This document shows, in pieces, positions 9,266-17,431 of a stretch of 36,924 bases of DNA; the stretch's first letter is position 1, and each line of letters opens with the position of its first letter. The stretch covers positions 1-36,924 of the forward strand of contig JMRP01000027.1 of the NCBI GenBank assembly GCA_000708525.1, given 5' to 3'. Below the pieces are notes generated by a model, which made no database searches, was not told where the DNA came from, and saw only the letters and a program-made list of their open reading frames with translations. A program made the position numbers and the translations under genes. The DNA comes from Cyanobium sp. CACIAM 14. GTDB taxonomy: Bacteria > Cyanobacteriota > Cyanobacteriia > PCC-6307 > Cyanobiaceae.

Positions 9266-9924
9266 ATGCCCACCGGGAGCGGCCCGCTCCAACTGGTGGT
9301 CATGGCACGCTGGCCGGCGCCGGGTCGCTGCAAGAGCCGACTGGGGACCGGGGTGGGCCGCGCCAGGGCCGCCGCCATCCAGGCCCGTCTGACCCACCAT
9401 GGTCTGGCGGCGGCGCTGGAGGCGCGCCGGGCCCTGGCGGGCGCAGGCGGAGGGCTCCGCACCGGCCTCCGAGTGGTGCTCGCCGCCAGTGGGCTGGGGC
9501 CCAGGGCCGCCGCCCGCTGGGGGGCCCGGCTGGGGGCGACCGGGGGGTGGTGCAGGGGCCCGGCAGCCTGGGGCTGCGGATGCAGCGCCAGATCCTGCGG
9601 GGCTGCCGGGAAGGCGCGCCCGCGGTGGTGGTGATCGGCAGCGACCTGCCGGAGATCACGGCCGCCGATCTGCTCGCGGCCTTCAAGGCCCTGGAGAGGG
9701 CCGCTCTGGTGCTGGGCCCGGCCGGCGACGGGGGCTACTGGCTGATCGGACGGTGCCGGGCCGCTCCCCAGGTGTTCGCCGGCATCGACTGGGGCAGCGC
9801 GCGGGTGCTCGAGCAGACCCTGCTGCAGGCGCGGCGGGCGGGGCTGAGCACCGCCCTGCTCGGCCAGCGGGACGACCTCGACCGGCCCACGGACCTGGAG
9901 CGCTGGCGATGCGCCCGCCTCTGA
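9266..9924 (+). CDS. TIGR04282-type glycosyltransferase (DUF2064), apparent single-base frameshift
   Basis: Two open frames together make one protein of the DUF2064 / TIGR04282 family of small nucleotide-sugar-transferase-like enzymes. The first part starts at ATG 9266 with LVVMARWPAPGRCKSRL, the usual N-terminal motif. The second part, in the next frame from about 9547, has VVVIGSDLPEITAADL and GPAGDGGYWLIG, the metal-binding and DGGYW motifs. The frames join at a run of six G (9542-9547): removing one G restores RLGATGVVQGPGSLGLRMQR. The gene is thus either broken by a +1 slip in the chromosome or misread in sequencing; everything else is intact. The gene downstream is the TIGR04283 partner that usually accompanies it. 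Confidence 0.8.
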
Positions 9925-10655
9925 GCGTGGTGATCGCGGCCCGCAACGAGGCCGCGGGCCTGCCAGCCCTGCTGGCGGATCTGGCCGTGGCCCCCGACCT
10001 CGTGCGCGAGGTGCTGGTGGTGGATGGGGGCAGCCACGACGGCACCCCCCAGCTGGCAGCCCTGGCCGGCGCCCGGGTGCTGCACGCCGGTGGCGGGCGC
10101 GGCGGCCAGCTGGCCGCCGGTGTGGCCCGCAGCGCGGCCCCCTGGCTGCTGCTGCTCCACGGCGACGTGCGACTCCCACCGGACTGGTCCGCCCCCGTCG
10201 CCGCCGCCATCGCCGGCGGGGAGGCCTGCGCCTGGAGCTTCCAGCTGCGCATCGACGGGAGCGATCCCGCCCTGCGGCTGGTGGAGCTGGCCGTGGCGCT
10301 GCGCAGCCGCTGGCGCCAGCTGCCCTACGGCGATCAGGGACTGCTGCTGACGCGCCGTCTGCATGACGCGGCGGGGGGGATCGCGCCGCTGCCGCTGATG
10401 GAGGATCTGGACTTCGTGCTGCGGCTGCGGCGCCGCGCCCGCATCCGCGGCCTCAGGGGGGCGCTGCGGGTGAGCGGACGGCGCTGGCAGCGCCTGGGGG
10501 TGTGGCAGACCGTGCTGGCCAATGCCCGCCTGCGGCGGGCCTGGCGGCGCGGCACACCGCCTGAGGAGCTCGCCCTCCGCTACTACGGGGGCAGCCCTCA
10601 GGGGGCGTACCAGAAGGCGCAGCGCCGGTTGGCAGGCTCCAGTTCCCAGCCCTGA
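9909..10655 (+). CDS. TIGR04283-type family 2 glycosyltransferase
   Basis: A 248-residue GT2 enzyme. It opens with LSVVIAARNEAAGLPALL, followed by VLVVDGGSHDGTPQLA (the DGGS metal/nucleotide loop), LLLLHGDVRLPPDW (in place of the common DAD/DxD) and LPLMEDLDFVLRLRRR (the ED acceptor-site motif). The substrate is unknown; these proteins commonly lie next to the DUF2064 transferase, and here the ATG overlaps the end of that gene by 16 bases. The 3' end overlaps the convergent acetyltransferase gene by 58 bases, so the last ~19 residues are encoded opposite another coding sequence. The ATG at 9909 fits the first conserved strand. Confidence 0.84.
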   Translation: MRPPLSVVIAARNEAAGLPALLADLAVAPDLVREVLVVDGGSHDGTPQLAALAGARVLHAGGGRGGQLAAGVARSAAPWLLLLHGDVRLPPDWSAPVAAAIAGGEACAWSFQLRIDGSDPALRLVELAVALRSRWRQLPYGDQGLLLTRRLHDAAGGIAPLPLMEDLDFVLRLRRRARIRGLRGALRVSGRRWQRLGVWQTVLANARLRRAWRRGTPPEELALRYYGGSPQGAYQKAQRRLAGSSSQP

Positions 10656-11089
10656 GCCGCATAGAAGCCGACCACGTCGGGGTCGGCGTAGAGGCTGACC
10701 CGGTCGATCCCCATGGCCCGCAGCTGCTGGAGCACGTAATCCATCAGTTCCTTGCCGAGGCCCGCGCCCTGGTAGCGGGGATGCACCGCCACGTCCCAGA
10801 CGGTGGCGTCCACCACCCCGTCACCGGTGCAGCGGGCGAAACCCACCAGCCGCGGCAGCCGGGCATCGTGGCGCCACAGCCCCACCAGCAGCAGGCTGTG
10901 CTCCAGGGCCTTGCGCACCCGCCGGAGGGGGCGACGGCTCCAGCCCACCGCATCGCAGAGGGCCTCCAGCTCGATCAGATCGATCGGCCGCGCCTGGCTC
11001 AGCACCAGCTCGAGCCGGGGGTTGGGGGTGGTGCAGAGGCGATGGCCGGGCCCGTAGAGATCGGTGAGCAGCGGGATGGTCTCGGGCAC
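10598..11089 (-). CDS. ycf52: Ycf52-type GNAT acetyltransferase
   Basis: A 163-residue GCN5-related N-acetyltransferase. The segment WSRRPLRRVRKALEHSLLL, then ATVWDVAVHPRYQGAGLGKEL (acetyl-CoA loop, R-x2-G-x-G/A form) and the end VGFYAAQGWELEP...FWYAP, match the Ycf52/NSI family of cyanobacteria and plastids. These are thought to acetylate protein N-termini or lysines, plastid members being linked to state transitions; the substrate here is unknown. The frame is open to 11236, but the preferred start is the GTG at 11089, where family-like sequence begins. It is convergent with the GT2 gene and overlaps its 3' end by 58 bases. Confidence 0.83.
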   Translation of the reverse strand: MPETIPLLTDLYGPGHRLCTTPNPRLELVLSQARPIDLIELEALCDAVGWSRRPLRRVRKALEHSLLLVGLWRHDARLPRLVGFARCTGDGVVDATVWDVAVHPRYQGAGLGKELMDYVLQQLRAMGIDRVSLYADPDVVGFYAAQGWELEPANRRCAFWYAP

Positions 11090-11247
11090 GGAAGCGACTA
11101 CGCGTTCTGAAGATCCTGGCGGATCCCGGCCCGACTGCGGCAGGGTGTGGGGCGCACGCCGCCACGCTCCCCCTGAGCCTCCCCTCCGCCAGCTCCAGGC
11201 CGCCGCAGGGAGTCCCGGACCCTGCCGCGACGCCATCGCCGCTGCTG

Positions 11248-12015
11248 GTGGGCATCCACGGCTGGCTGCTGGCCGGCCGCCTCTGGCAGCCGCTGCAGCG
11301 GGAACTTGCTCCCCGCTGGACCCTCTGGTGTCCGGATCTTCCCGGCTTCGGCGGCAGCGAGCGGCCCAGGGGGCTGCAGGCGAGCCTGGCCAGCTACGGC
11401 CGCTGGCTCGCGGAGGCGAGCCGACGGGCCGCCGAGGGCCGGCCGGTAGTGCTGGTGGGCCATTCGCTGGGGGGCAGTGTGGCCCTGCATGCGGCCCCCC
11501 TGCTCGGCAACCAGCTGCAGGGCCTGGTGCAGATCGCCGTCGGCGGCGGGGTGTTCCAGCCGCGTCCGTTCGCCCAGGTGCGCCGGGGAGGAGCCGCCTT
11601 CCTGCGCTGGCGCCCCGGCTGGGTGGCCCGGCTGCCGGGCACCGCGGCCATCCGCAGCCCCCTTGTGGCCGAGAGCCGGGCCGCGCGGGGCCTGCTGGCC
11701 TGCAGCACCAACCGCGGGGCCGTGCGCCAGCTGCCCCGGCTCACCGCCGGTCTGGCAGTGCCGAGCCTGTGGATCGCCGGAAGCCGCGACCAGGTGATGC
11801 AGCCCCGCTACGTGCGCCATCTGGCGGGGTACAGCCCAGGGCACCAGCTCACGATCCTCGAAGGGCTGGGTCACCTGCCGATGCGCCAGCGGCCCCGGGA
11901 GCTGGCGGCCCTGATCGACAGCTGGCTGGAGGACGAGCTGAAACTCCAGGCCCGCGTGCCCGACGGTCAGAGCGTGGCCAGCCCCTTCTCCTGCAGCTCG
12001 GCCAACTGGGCGTAG
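11248..12015 (+). CDS. Alpha/beta-fold hydrolase
   Basis: A protein of about 255 residues with an alpha/beta-hydrolase fold: oxyanion-side GIHGW near the start, LPGFGGSERP, nucleophile elbow VLVGHSLGGSVALH (Ser within GHSLGG), catalytic Asp region GSRDQVMQP and His in LEGLGHLPM. The substrate cannot be told. The GTG at 11248 falls directly before the HG motif, so the first beta strand would be nearly missing. The frame is open back to a stop at 11065 and the upstream codons (TPSPLL) look like a natural N-terminus, but no ATG, GTG or TTG is there. The true start may be a rare codon or hidden by an indel. The 3' end overlaps the ABC transporter gene on the other strand by 49 bases. Confidence 0.75.
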   Translation: MGIHGWLLAGRLWQPLQRELAPRWTLWCPDLPGFGGSERPRGLQASLASYGRWLAEASRRAAEGRPVVLVGHSLGGSVALHAAPLLGNQLQGLVQIAVGGGVFQPRPFAQVRRGGAAFLRWRPGWVARLPGTAAIRSPLVAESRAARGLLACSTNRGAVRQLPRLTAGLAVPSLWIAGSRDQVMQPRYVRHLAGYSPGHQLTILEGLGHLPMRQRPRELAALIDSWLEDELKLQARVPDGQSVASPFSCSSANWA

Positions 12016-13766
12016 AGCCCCCCGGCCGCCCGCAGCTGGCGGTGGCTCCCCTCCTCGATCAGGCGGCCGCGGCGCAGCACCAGGATGCGGTCGGCGGCCT
12101 CCACCGTGGCCAGGCGATGGGCGATCACGATCGCCGTGCGACCGCTGAGCAGGCTCTCCAGGTCGCGCTGCAGGGTCGCCTCGGTGGAGGGATCCAGGAA
12201 GGCCGTGGCCTCGTCCATCACCAGCACCGAGGGATCGCGGATCGCCACCCGCGCCACCGCCAGCAGCTGGCGTTCGCCGGAGGAGAGGTTGCCGCCCCGC
12301 TCCCGCAGCTCGGTGGCCAGGCCGTCGCCGAGACGTCCCAGCAGGGGGGCCAGGCCGAGCTCGCCGCAGAGGCGCTCCAGCTCCGCGTCGCTGATGTCGG
12401 CATCCAGGCGCAGGTTGTCGGCCACGTTGCCGCTGAACAGAAAGGTGTCCTGCAGCACCACACCCAGGCGCCGGCGCAGGGTCGCGATCGGCAGCTCGCG
12501 GATGTCAACCCCGTCGAGACGGATCGTGCCCTGCTGCGGCTCGTAGAGGCGGCAGAGCAGGCGGATCACCGTGGTCTTGCCGGAGCCGGTGGGGCCCACG
12601 ATCGCCACGTGTTCCCCCGGGGCGATGCGGAAGGAGAGATCGGTGAGGATCGGATCGTCGGGCCGGTAGGCGAAGGACACGTTCTCGAACTCCACCTCGC
12701 CGGGGCTGGAGCGTTCCACGCCGGAGCGCAGGGCGGCGGCGCTGCGCTGACTGGCGGGCAGATCGGCGATCTCCACCGGTTGCTCCAGCAGTTCACCGAT
12801 GCGCTCCACCGCGGTCAGGCCTCCCTGGATCTGGGTGAAGCGTTCCGCCAACTGGCGGAGGGGATCGAACACCCGCTGGGAGAAGAGGATGAAGGTGGTG
12901 AGGGTGCCCAGGCCCATGGCTCCGCCGGTGACCATCGCGCCACCGAGGGCCAGCACCATGGCGACGGCGGCCAGGGCCACCCACTCGATGAAGGCCGAGA
13001 TCGAGCTGTCGTAGAAGATCGTTCCGGTGACGGCCTGCCGGTAGGCGTCGGTGGTGCGGGAGAAGCGCTGGGCGTTCAGGGCCTCGCGGCGGAACATCTG
13101 CACCACCTCGAGCCCCTGGAGGTTCTCCTGCAGGTCGGCATTGAGCTGGCCCAGCTCCTCCCGCACCCGGTAGTTCGCCTTGCGGTAGCGCGCCTGGAGC
13201 CAGAGCACCCCGAGGGTCACGGGCACCTGGCTGAGCAGCAGCAGCAGGCCCAGGCGCCATTCGATGGTGAGCATGGTGATGCCGATCACCAGCAGGGTCA
13301 CCAGATCGGCCAGCACCCCCACCGCCCCGCTGCCGAACACCTCGGCCAGGGCATCCACGTCGCTGGTCAGACGGGTGAGCAGCTTGCCCACGGGGGTGCG
13401 GTCATGGAAGCGCAACGACAGCGCCAGGGCGTGATGGAAAAGGTCGTCCCGGATGCGGGCGGTGAGCCGCTGGCCCACCACCTGGACGTTGTAGGTCTGG
13501 GTGCCCTGCAGTGAGAGGCGCAGCAGCACCGCCCCGAGCAGCAGCAGCACCAGCACCCGCAGGGCCACCGGCACCGACAGGGGCTCGAGCCAGGCGATGA
13601 CGGGTTCGCCTCGCAGCTTGGAGATGGCCTGCCCCACCAGCAGCGGCTGCACCGAGGCGGCCAGGGCGAGGGGGATCAGCAGCAGCAGGGTGAGCAGCAG
13701 CCGCTGGCGGTCACGGCCCAGATAGGGCAGCAGCCGTCGCAGCCGCTGGCGGTCGAGGCGGCTCAT
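11967..13766 (-). CDS. ABC transporter half-exporter (permease fused to ATPase, MsbA/MDR type)
   Basis: A 599-residue half-transporter. The N-terminal ~320 residues hold the six-helix exporter domain with typical coupling-helix text ([21 protein letters not shown]). The C-terminal ATPase has Walker [11 protein letters not shown]-loop [11 protein letters not shown], signature [14 protein letters not shown] and Walker [13 protein letters not shown], then the switch AHRL. It probably works as a homodimer exporting lipid or a small hydrophobic compound from the inner membrane; the substrate is not evident. Its ATG overlaps the hisG stop (ATGA, 13763-13766), so it is probably co-translated with hisG, though no functional link is obvious. 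The 3' end runs under the hydrolase gene. Confidence 0.9.
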   Translation of the reverse strand: MSRLDRQRLRRLLPYLGRDRQRLLLTLLLLIPLALAASVQPLLVGQAISKLRGEPVIAWLEPLSVPVALRVLVLLLLGAVLLRLSLQGTQTYNVQVVGQRLTARIRDDLFHHALALSLRFHDRTPVGKLLTRLTSDVDALAEVFGSGAVGVLADLVTLLVIGITMLTIEWRLGLLLLLSQVPVTLGVLWLQARYRKANYRVREELGQLNADLQENLQGLEVVQMFRREALNAQRFSRTTDAYRQAVTGTIFYDSSISAFIEWVALAAVAMVLALGGAMVTGGAMGLGTLTTFILFSQRVFDPLRQLAERFTQIQGGLTAVERIGELLEQPVEIADLPASQRSAAALRSGVERSSPGEVEFENVSFAYRPDDPILTDLSFRIAPGEHVAIVGPTGSGKTTVIRLLCRLYEPQQGTIRLDGVDIRELPIATLRRRLGVVLQDTFLFSGNVADNLRLDADISDAELERLCGELGLAPLLGRLGDGLATELRERGGNLSSGERQLLAVARVAIRDPSVLVMDEATAFLDPSTEATLQRDLESLLSGRTAIVIAHRLATVEAADRILVLRRGRLIEEGSHRQLRAAGGLYAQLAELQEKGLATL

Positions 13767-14431
13767 CGCACCGGCATGGAGACGTCGGCGATGCGCTCCA
13801 CCAGCGCCTGCAGGGGCCCGTCGTCGAGCCGCAGCGCCAGGGGATGGCCGATCAGGCGGGCGGTGCTGCTGAACAGATCCTCGATCGCCACCAGACCGTT
13901 GTCCCGCAGGGTGCGCCCCGTGGCCACCAGATCGACGATCGCCTCGGACATGCCGGTGATGGGACCCAGCTCCACCGAGCCGGTGAGATGGATCAGCTCC
14001 ACCGGCAGATCGAGCTGCTCGAAGAAGGCCTCCGCGCAGCGGGTGAACTTGCTGGCCACGCGGCAGTGGGCCGGCAGATCGGCGGCCCGGCGGTAGCCGC
14101 TGCTGGCCTTGACCGCCACCGCCATGCGGCAGCCGCCGAAACCGAGATCCACCAGCTGGGCCACCGGCAGCTGGTGCTCCCGCAGCACGTCGTACCCCAC
14201 CACCCCGAGCTGGGCCTGGCCGTAGGCCACGTAGACGGGCACGTCGGCGTTGCGCACCAGCAGGGCGCGGGCCGTGCCGCAGCGGCTCGGCACCATCAGC
14301 AGCCGGTTGTCCTCCTCCAGCAGGGCGGAGAAATCGAGACCGGCCGCCCGGAAGCGGCGCACCGAATCCTTGAGCAGGGCGCCCTTGGCCAGGGCGACGG
14401 TGATCGGGGACCGCTGGCCGGCGGGGATCAT
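13763..14431 (-). CDS. hisG: ATP phosphoribosyltransferase HisG (short form)
   Basis: A 222-residue short-form HisG, catalysing the first step of histidine synthesis (ATP + PRPP to phosphoribosyl-ATP). It begins [18 protein letters not shown] and has the lobes expected of the family, with LDLGFGG-type text reading [16 protein letters not shown] and the PRPP-binding loop near [18 protein letters not shown]. It lacks the C-terminal regulatory domain of the long form, so HisZ would be needed elsewhere in the genome. The ATG at 14431 is preferred; a GTG two codons upstream (14437) is possible. It is divergent from gloB with only 29 bases between the starts, so any promoters must overlap the coding regions. 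Confidence 0.92.
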   Translation of the reverse strand: MIPAGQRSPITVALAKGALLKDSVRRFRAAGLDFSALLEEDNRLLMVPSRCGTARALLVRNADVPVYVAYGQAQLGVVGYDVLREHQLPVAQLVDLGFGGCRMAVAVKASSGYRRAADLPAHCRVASKFTRCAEAFFEQLDLPVELIHLTGSVELGPITGMSEAIVDLVATGRTLRDNGLVAIEDLFSSTARLIGHPLALRLDDGPLQALVERIADVSMPVR

Positions 14432-14460
14432 GGACACGGGCAGGAACCTGGACTGTAACG

Positions 14461-15225
14461 ATGCCGGATCACCCCGAGGACACCGCGGCTGCGGCGGCCC
14501 CGCTGCAGGTGGAGCTGCTGCCGGTCCTGCGCGACAACTACCTGTTCGTGCTCCACGACGGCCGCCGGGCGGCGGTGGTGGATCCGGCGGTGGACGCGCC
14601 GGCGATCGCCTGGCTGAAGCAGCGGGAACTGGAGTTGGTGGCGGTGCTCCAGACCCACCACCACAGCGACCACATCGGCGGCACCCCCGGGCTGCTGCGG
14701 GTCTGGCCGGCGGCGGAGGTGGTGGCGGCGCGGGCCGACCGGCAACGGATCCCCTTCCAGACCAGGGGCGTGGCCGACGGCGATCGCTTCTCGCTGCTGG
14801 GCCAGCCGGTGGAGGTGCTGGAGGTGCCGGGCCACACCCGCGCCCATCTGGCCTTCCACCTCCCCGCCCAGGGGGAGCTCTTCTGCGGCGACACCCTGTT
14901 CGCCGGCGGTTGCGGCCGGCTGTTCGAAGGCACCCCCGCCCAGATGCAGGCGTCCCTGGCGCGGCTGGCGGCCCTGCCGGCGGACACCCGTGTCTGGTGC
15001 GCCCACGAGTACACCGAAGCCAACCTGCGCTGGGCCGCGGCGGAGCGCCCGGACGACGGGGCGATCGCCGAACGGCTGCGCACCGTGCGCCTGACCCGTG
15101 CGCTGGGGCGCCCCACCATCCCCAGCAGCATCGGCGAGGAACGGCGCACGAATCTGTTCGTGCGGGCGGCGGATGCCGAGGAACTGGCCGCCCTGCGAAG
15201 CAGCAAGGAAGGCTGGGCCGGTTGA
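14461..15225 (+). CDS. gloB: Hydroxyacylglutathione hydrolase (glyoxalase II)
   Basis: A 254-residue metallo-beta-lactamase-fold hydrolase. The binuclear metal motif is [11 protein letters not shown] (THxHxDH, about residues 61-71); further ligands are the His in [11 protein letters not shown], Asp in [15 protein letters not shown] and His in [12 protein letters not shown]. The C-terminal substrate domain ends with [15 protein letters not shown], near the usual glutathione-binding TIP/N-x-R segment (here [11 protein letters not shown]). It hydrolyses S-lactoylglutathione to lactate and glutathione in methylglyoxal detoxification. The ATG at 14461 is preceded by a short divergent gap from hisG. 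A 94-base intergenic region with a CRP-like palindrome follows it. Confidence 0.92.
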   Translation: MPDHPEDTAAAAAPLQVELLPVLRDNYLFVLHDGRRAAVVDPAVDAPAIAWLKQRELELVAVLQTHHHSDHIGGTPGLLRVWPAAEVVAARADRQRIPFQTRGVADGDRFSLLGQPVEVLEVPGHTRAHLAFHLPAQGELFCGDTLFAGGCGRLFEGTPAQMQASLARLAALPADTRVWCAHEYTEANLRWAAAERPDDGAIAERLRTVRLTRALGRPTIPSSIGEERRTNLFVRAADAEELAALRSSKEGWAG

Positions 15226-15231
15226 GGCTGA

Positions 15232-15247
15232 TGTGTTGCACATCACA
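15232..15247. promoter_or_regulatory. Candidate CRP/SYCRP1-like operator upstream of the partner-switching module
   Basis: The 16 bases TGTGTTGCACATCACA match the CRP-family consensus TGTGA-N6-TCACA with one mismatch in the left half. They also contain a perfect six-base inverted repeat, GATGTG (15230-15235) and CACATC (15239-15244), around TTG. The site lies 6 bases after the gloB stop and about 73-88 bases before the STAS gene ATG at 15320. Binding by a cyanobacterial cAMP receptor protein is an inference from sequence alone; part of the palindrome could instead act as a small hairpin after gloB. Confidence 0.45.
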
Positions 15248-15319
15248 GCGCCGGGAGCGTCCCGTTAGATGAAGCCGCAAGGCCGTTACAGTCGACAGGA
15301 GCAACATCCAGGCTTGACG

Positions 15320-15688
15320 ATGCAGACGGCTTCGATCCACTCGGACGATGTCCTCGAGGCTGATGGATCCATCAAATTGCGCCGAGTTTCTCTCTCCGGC
15401 CGTCTCGACATGCTGGGGATGGAAGAAATTGCCCTGAAGCTCACATCACTGACGGCCATCCAACCAGTCGGTGTGATTCTTGACCTTCGAGACGTGAGCT
15501 TTCTCGCCTCCATCGGCATTCGCAGCATCATCAGCAGTGCCCGTGCCCTGGACAAGAAAGGTGGACGGATGGTGCTGCTTCTGGGAGCCAACGACCTCGT
15601 GAAGGCCACCTTGGAGTCCGCCGGGATCGATGAAGTGATCCCCCTGTTCGTGGACGACGACGAGGCCGAACGAGCCGCGTTGGCGTGA
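15320..15688 (+). CDS. STAS-domain anti-sigma factor antagonist (RsbV/SpoIIAA-like)
   Basis: A 122-residue protein that is essentially one STAS domain. It starts with a strand [15 protein letters not shown], then [26 protein letters not shown], which is the phospho-loop and following helix, and ends with [18 protein letters not shown]. The Ser in FLASIGIR is the likely phosphorylation site of the partner kinase. In partner switching the unphosphorylated form binds the RsbW-like kinase and frees its target. An in-frame ATG at 15269 would add 17 residues of unlikely sequence, so 15320 is preferred, though neither has a strong ribosome site. The kinase gene follows after 10 bases and the phosphatase after that. 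Confidence 0.87.
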   Translation: MQTASIHSDDVLEADGSIKLRRVSLSGRLDMLGMEEIALKLTSLTAIQPVGVILDLRDVSFLASIGIRSIISSARALDKKGGRMVLLLGANDLVKATLESAGIDEVIPLFVDDDEAERAALA

Positions 15689-15698
15689 GGTTCCCGAG

Positions 15699-16148
15699 AT
15701 GGCTCTCCCCGGTACCGATAGTGTCAATTTTTCGGTGCAGCCCACCCCCCTGGGAATCAGGACCAGTTCGCTATGGCTCAGCGAGAACTGCGTCATGCTT
15801 GACGTCCCCTCCGAGACGGCAGGCAAGCTCGAACTCTGTCTGAACGAAGTCCTGGCCAATCTGATCGATCACGCCGGAGCCGGTCCGTCCAGCCCGCCGG
15901 TCCAGCTCAGCCTGGAACTCGCCGATTGCGGAGACCGGGCCCTCGCCACGCTCACCATCTGCGACGCCGGAGAGGCCTTCGATCCCCTCTCCGTCAGCCA
16001 CGGTCCGCTGCCACGCTCCCTGCAGGAAGCCGAACCCGGCGGCCTGGGGCTTCTGCTGGTCAGGCGTTTCATGGATGAGCTCGGCTACGAGCGAGCTGAT
16101 GGAAGGAACGTGCTTAGGATGGGGGTTTACTGGCCGAAGGATCCTTGA
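15699..16148 (+). CDS. RsbW-like serine kinase / anti-sigma factor (HATPase domain)
   Basis: A 149-residue GHKL-type ATPase of the RsbW/SpoIIAB sort. The N-box reads LELCLNEVLANLIDHA, the G1-box reads ICDAGEAFDP and the G2-box reads GGLGLLLVRRFMDEL. In place of the first ATP-lid residues there is a short loop, as in single-domain anti-sigma kinases. Its expected job is to phosphorylate the STAS protein encoded upstream and to hold a sigma factor or another target; no sigma gene is nearby, so the target is unknown. Its stop TGA overlaps the ATG of the phosphatase gene in a TGATG arrangement, which suggests translational coupling. Confidence 0.86.
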   Translation: MALPGTDSVNFSVQPTPLGIRTSSLWLSENCVMLDVPSETAGKLELCLNEVLANLIDHAGAGPSSPPVQLSLELADCGDRALATLTICDAGEAFDPLSVSHGPLPRSLQEAEPGGLGLLLVRRFMDELGYERADGRNVLRMGVYWPKDP

Positions 16149-17407
16149 TGGGACGTCGCGTCGAGCTGTCACATCTCTCGGATGACGCGACCACCGATCC
16201 ACTGCCCTTCGACGCGATTCCCCTCTTCAGGGATGTCAAGCCCGACCAGTTGATGGCCGCGGTGAGACGCTGCGAGCTTCTCTCCCTCTCACCAGGATCG
16301 GTGCTGCTCAGGCCTGGTCAGTCCAACGAAGACATCTTCATCATTCTGGCGGGAACGGTTTCGGTGCACCTCGGGAGTGAAGGCTACCGGGACAAGGGGA
16401 TCGCCATTCCGATCGGCCAGTGCATCGGTGAGTTCTCCGCCATCGATGGCATGCCGGCTTCAGCCCTGGTGCGGGCAGAGGATGAGGCCACCGTGCTGCG
16501 GATTCCGCAGCGGGTGTTCTGGTCCCACATGGTGCAACTACCTGGAGTGGCTCGCAACATGATGGTCTCCCTGGTGGAGCGCACCCGGCTCACCAATCAG
16601 CTGGCCCTGGAGGCCCAGCGGGAAGCCATGGAGCTCTCCCATCTGCGCAAGGAACTGGATCTGGCACGCGACCTGCAGCGCAGCATGCTGCCGCCTCAGG
16701 GGGCCCTGTTCGCCGAGAATCCCGCGATCGAGCTCTCCAGCCTGATGGAGCCGGCCACCTCGGTGGGGGGTGATTTCTTCGACGCCTTTTTCATCAACGG
16801 GCAGACCCTGTTCGTCTGCATCGGCGATGTCTCAGGGCACGGGCTCGGCCCCGCCCTGTTCATGGCACGCACGATCGGTCTGCTGCGGGTTCTGGCCAAC
16901 ACCGAAACCTCACCGGATGCGGTGCTGCGCCGGCTCAACGACAGCCTCACGGACGGCAACGAAGCCTCTCTGTTCGTGACGATGGTCTGTGGCTTTCTGG
17001 ATGTGAACTCCGGTCGGTTCACCTATTCCAATGCGGGTCACCTGCCGCCGCTGCTACGGCAGAAGAGCGGGACCGCTCCGATTCCGATGCCGAAGGGGGC
17101 GTTGCTTGGCGTGTTCCCGGACCGCACCTACAGCACCCTGAGCCTGCAACTCGATCCAGGCGATCTGCTGATGATCTACACCGACGGGGTCACGGAGGCG
17201 GAGAACATCCATGGCGAACCCTTCGGGCTCGAGGGCTGCCAGCGACTGCTGAACGAAGCCGCCCTGGAACCAGTGGAGGCCGTGATGCAGGAACTGCGCC
17301 ACCGCCTGCGTGGGTTCACCAGCAGCAACACCCTCGAGGACGACTGCACCCTGCTGCTGTTGCGGCGCCCTCCCGAAGCCCCTCTCAGGATGGCGTGGAT
17401 GGCGTGA
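16148..17407 (+). CDS. PP2C-type (SpoIIE/RsbU) phosphatase with N-terminal cyclic-nucleotide-binding-like domain
   Basis: A 419-residue protein. Residues ~25-140 form a cNMP-binding fold (LFRDVKPDQLMAAVRRCELL, GTVSVHLG, GEFSAIDGMPASALVRA). In the phosphate-binding cassette the position usually held by Arg before S/T-A appears to be Ala, so nucleotide binding may be lost or altered. A helical linker (about 140-180) leads to a PP2C/SpoIIE domain with metal ligands in GGDFFDAF (D209), GDVSGHGLGPALFM (D227), YTDGVTEAEN (D346) and LEDDCTLLLL (D398/D399). It would dephosphorylate the STAS protein and so switch the module on. A TTG three bases upstream is open, but the ATG at 16148 overlapping the kinase stop is preferred. 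Confidence 0.88.
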   Translation: MGRRVELSHLSDDATTDPLPFDAIPLFRDVKPDQLMAAVRRCELLSLSPGSVLLRPGQSNEDIFIILAGTVSVHLGSEGYRDKGIAIPIGQCIGEFSAIDGMPASALVRAEDEATVLRIPQRVFWSHMVQLPGVARNMMVSLVERTRLTNQLALEAQREAMELSHLRKELDLARDLQRSMLPPQGALFAENPAIELSSLMEPATSVGGDFFDAFFINGQTLFVCIGDVSGHGLGPALFMARTIGLLRVLANTETSPDAVLRRLNDSLTDGNEASLFVTMVCGFLDVNSGRFTYSNAGHLPPLLRQKSGTAPIPMPKGALLGVFPDRTYSTLSLQLDPGDLLMIYTDGVTEAENIHGEPFGLEGCQRLLNEAALEPVEAVMQELRHRLRGFTSSNTLEDDCTLLLLRRPPEAPLRMAWMA

Positions 17408-17431
17408 TTCGGAGAACGGAACGGCCTCCTC

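Noticed and set aside
11064-13514. 816-codon plus-strand frame across the hydrolase and ABC transporter region
   Set aside because: Composition is Gln/Ala/Arg noise; the hydrolase (other frame) and the ABC transporter (other strand) carry all recognisable motifs.
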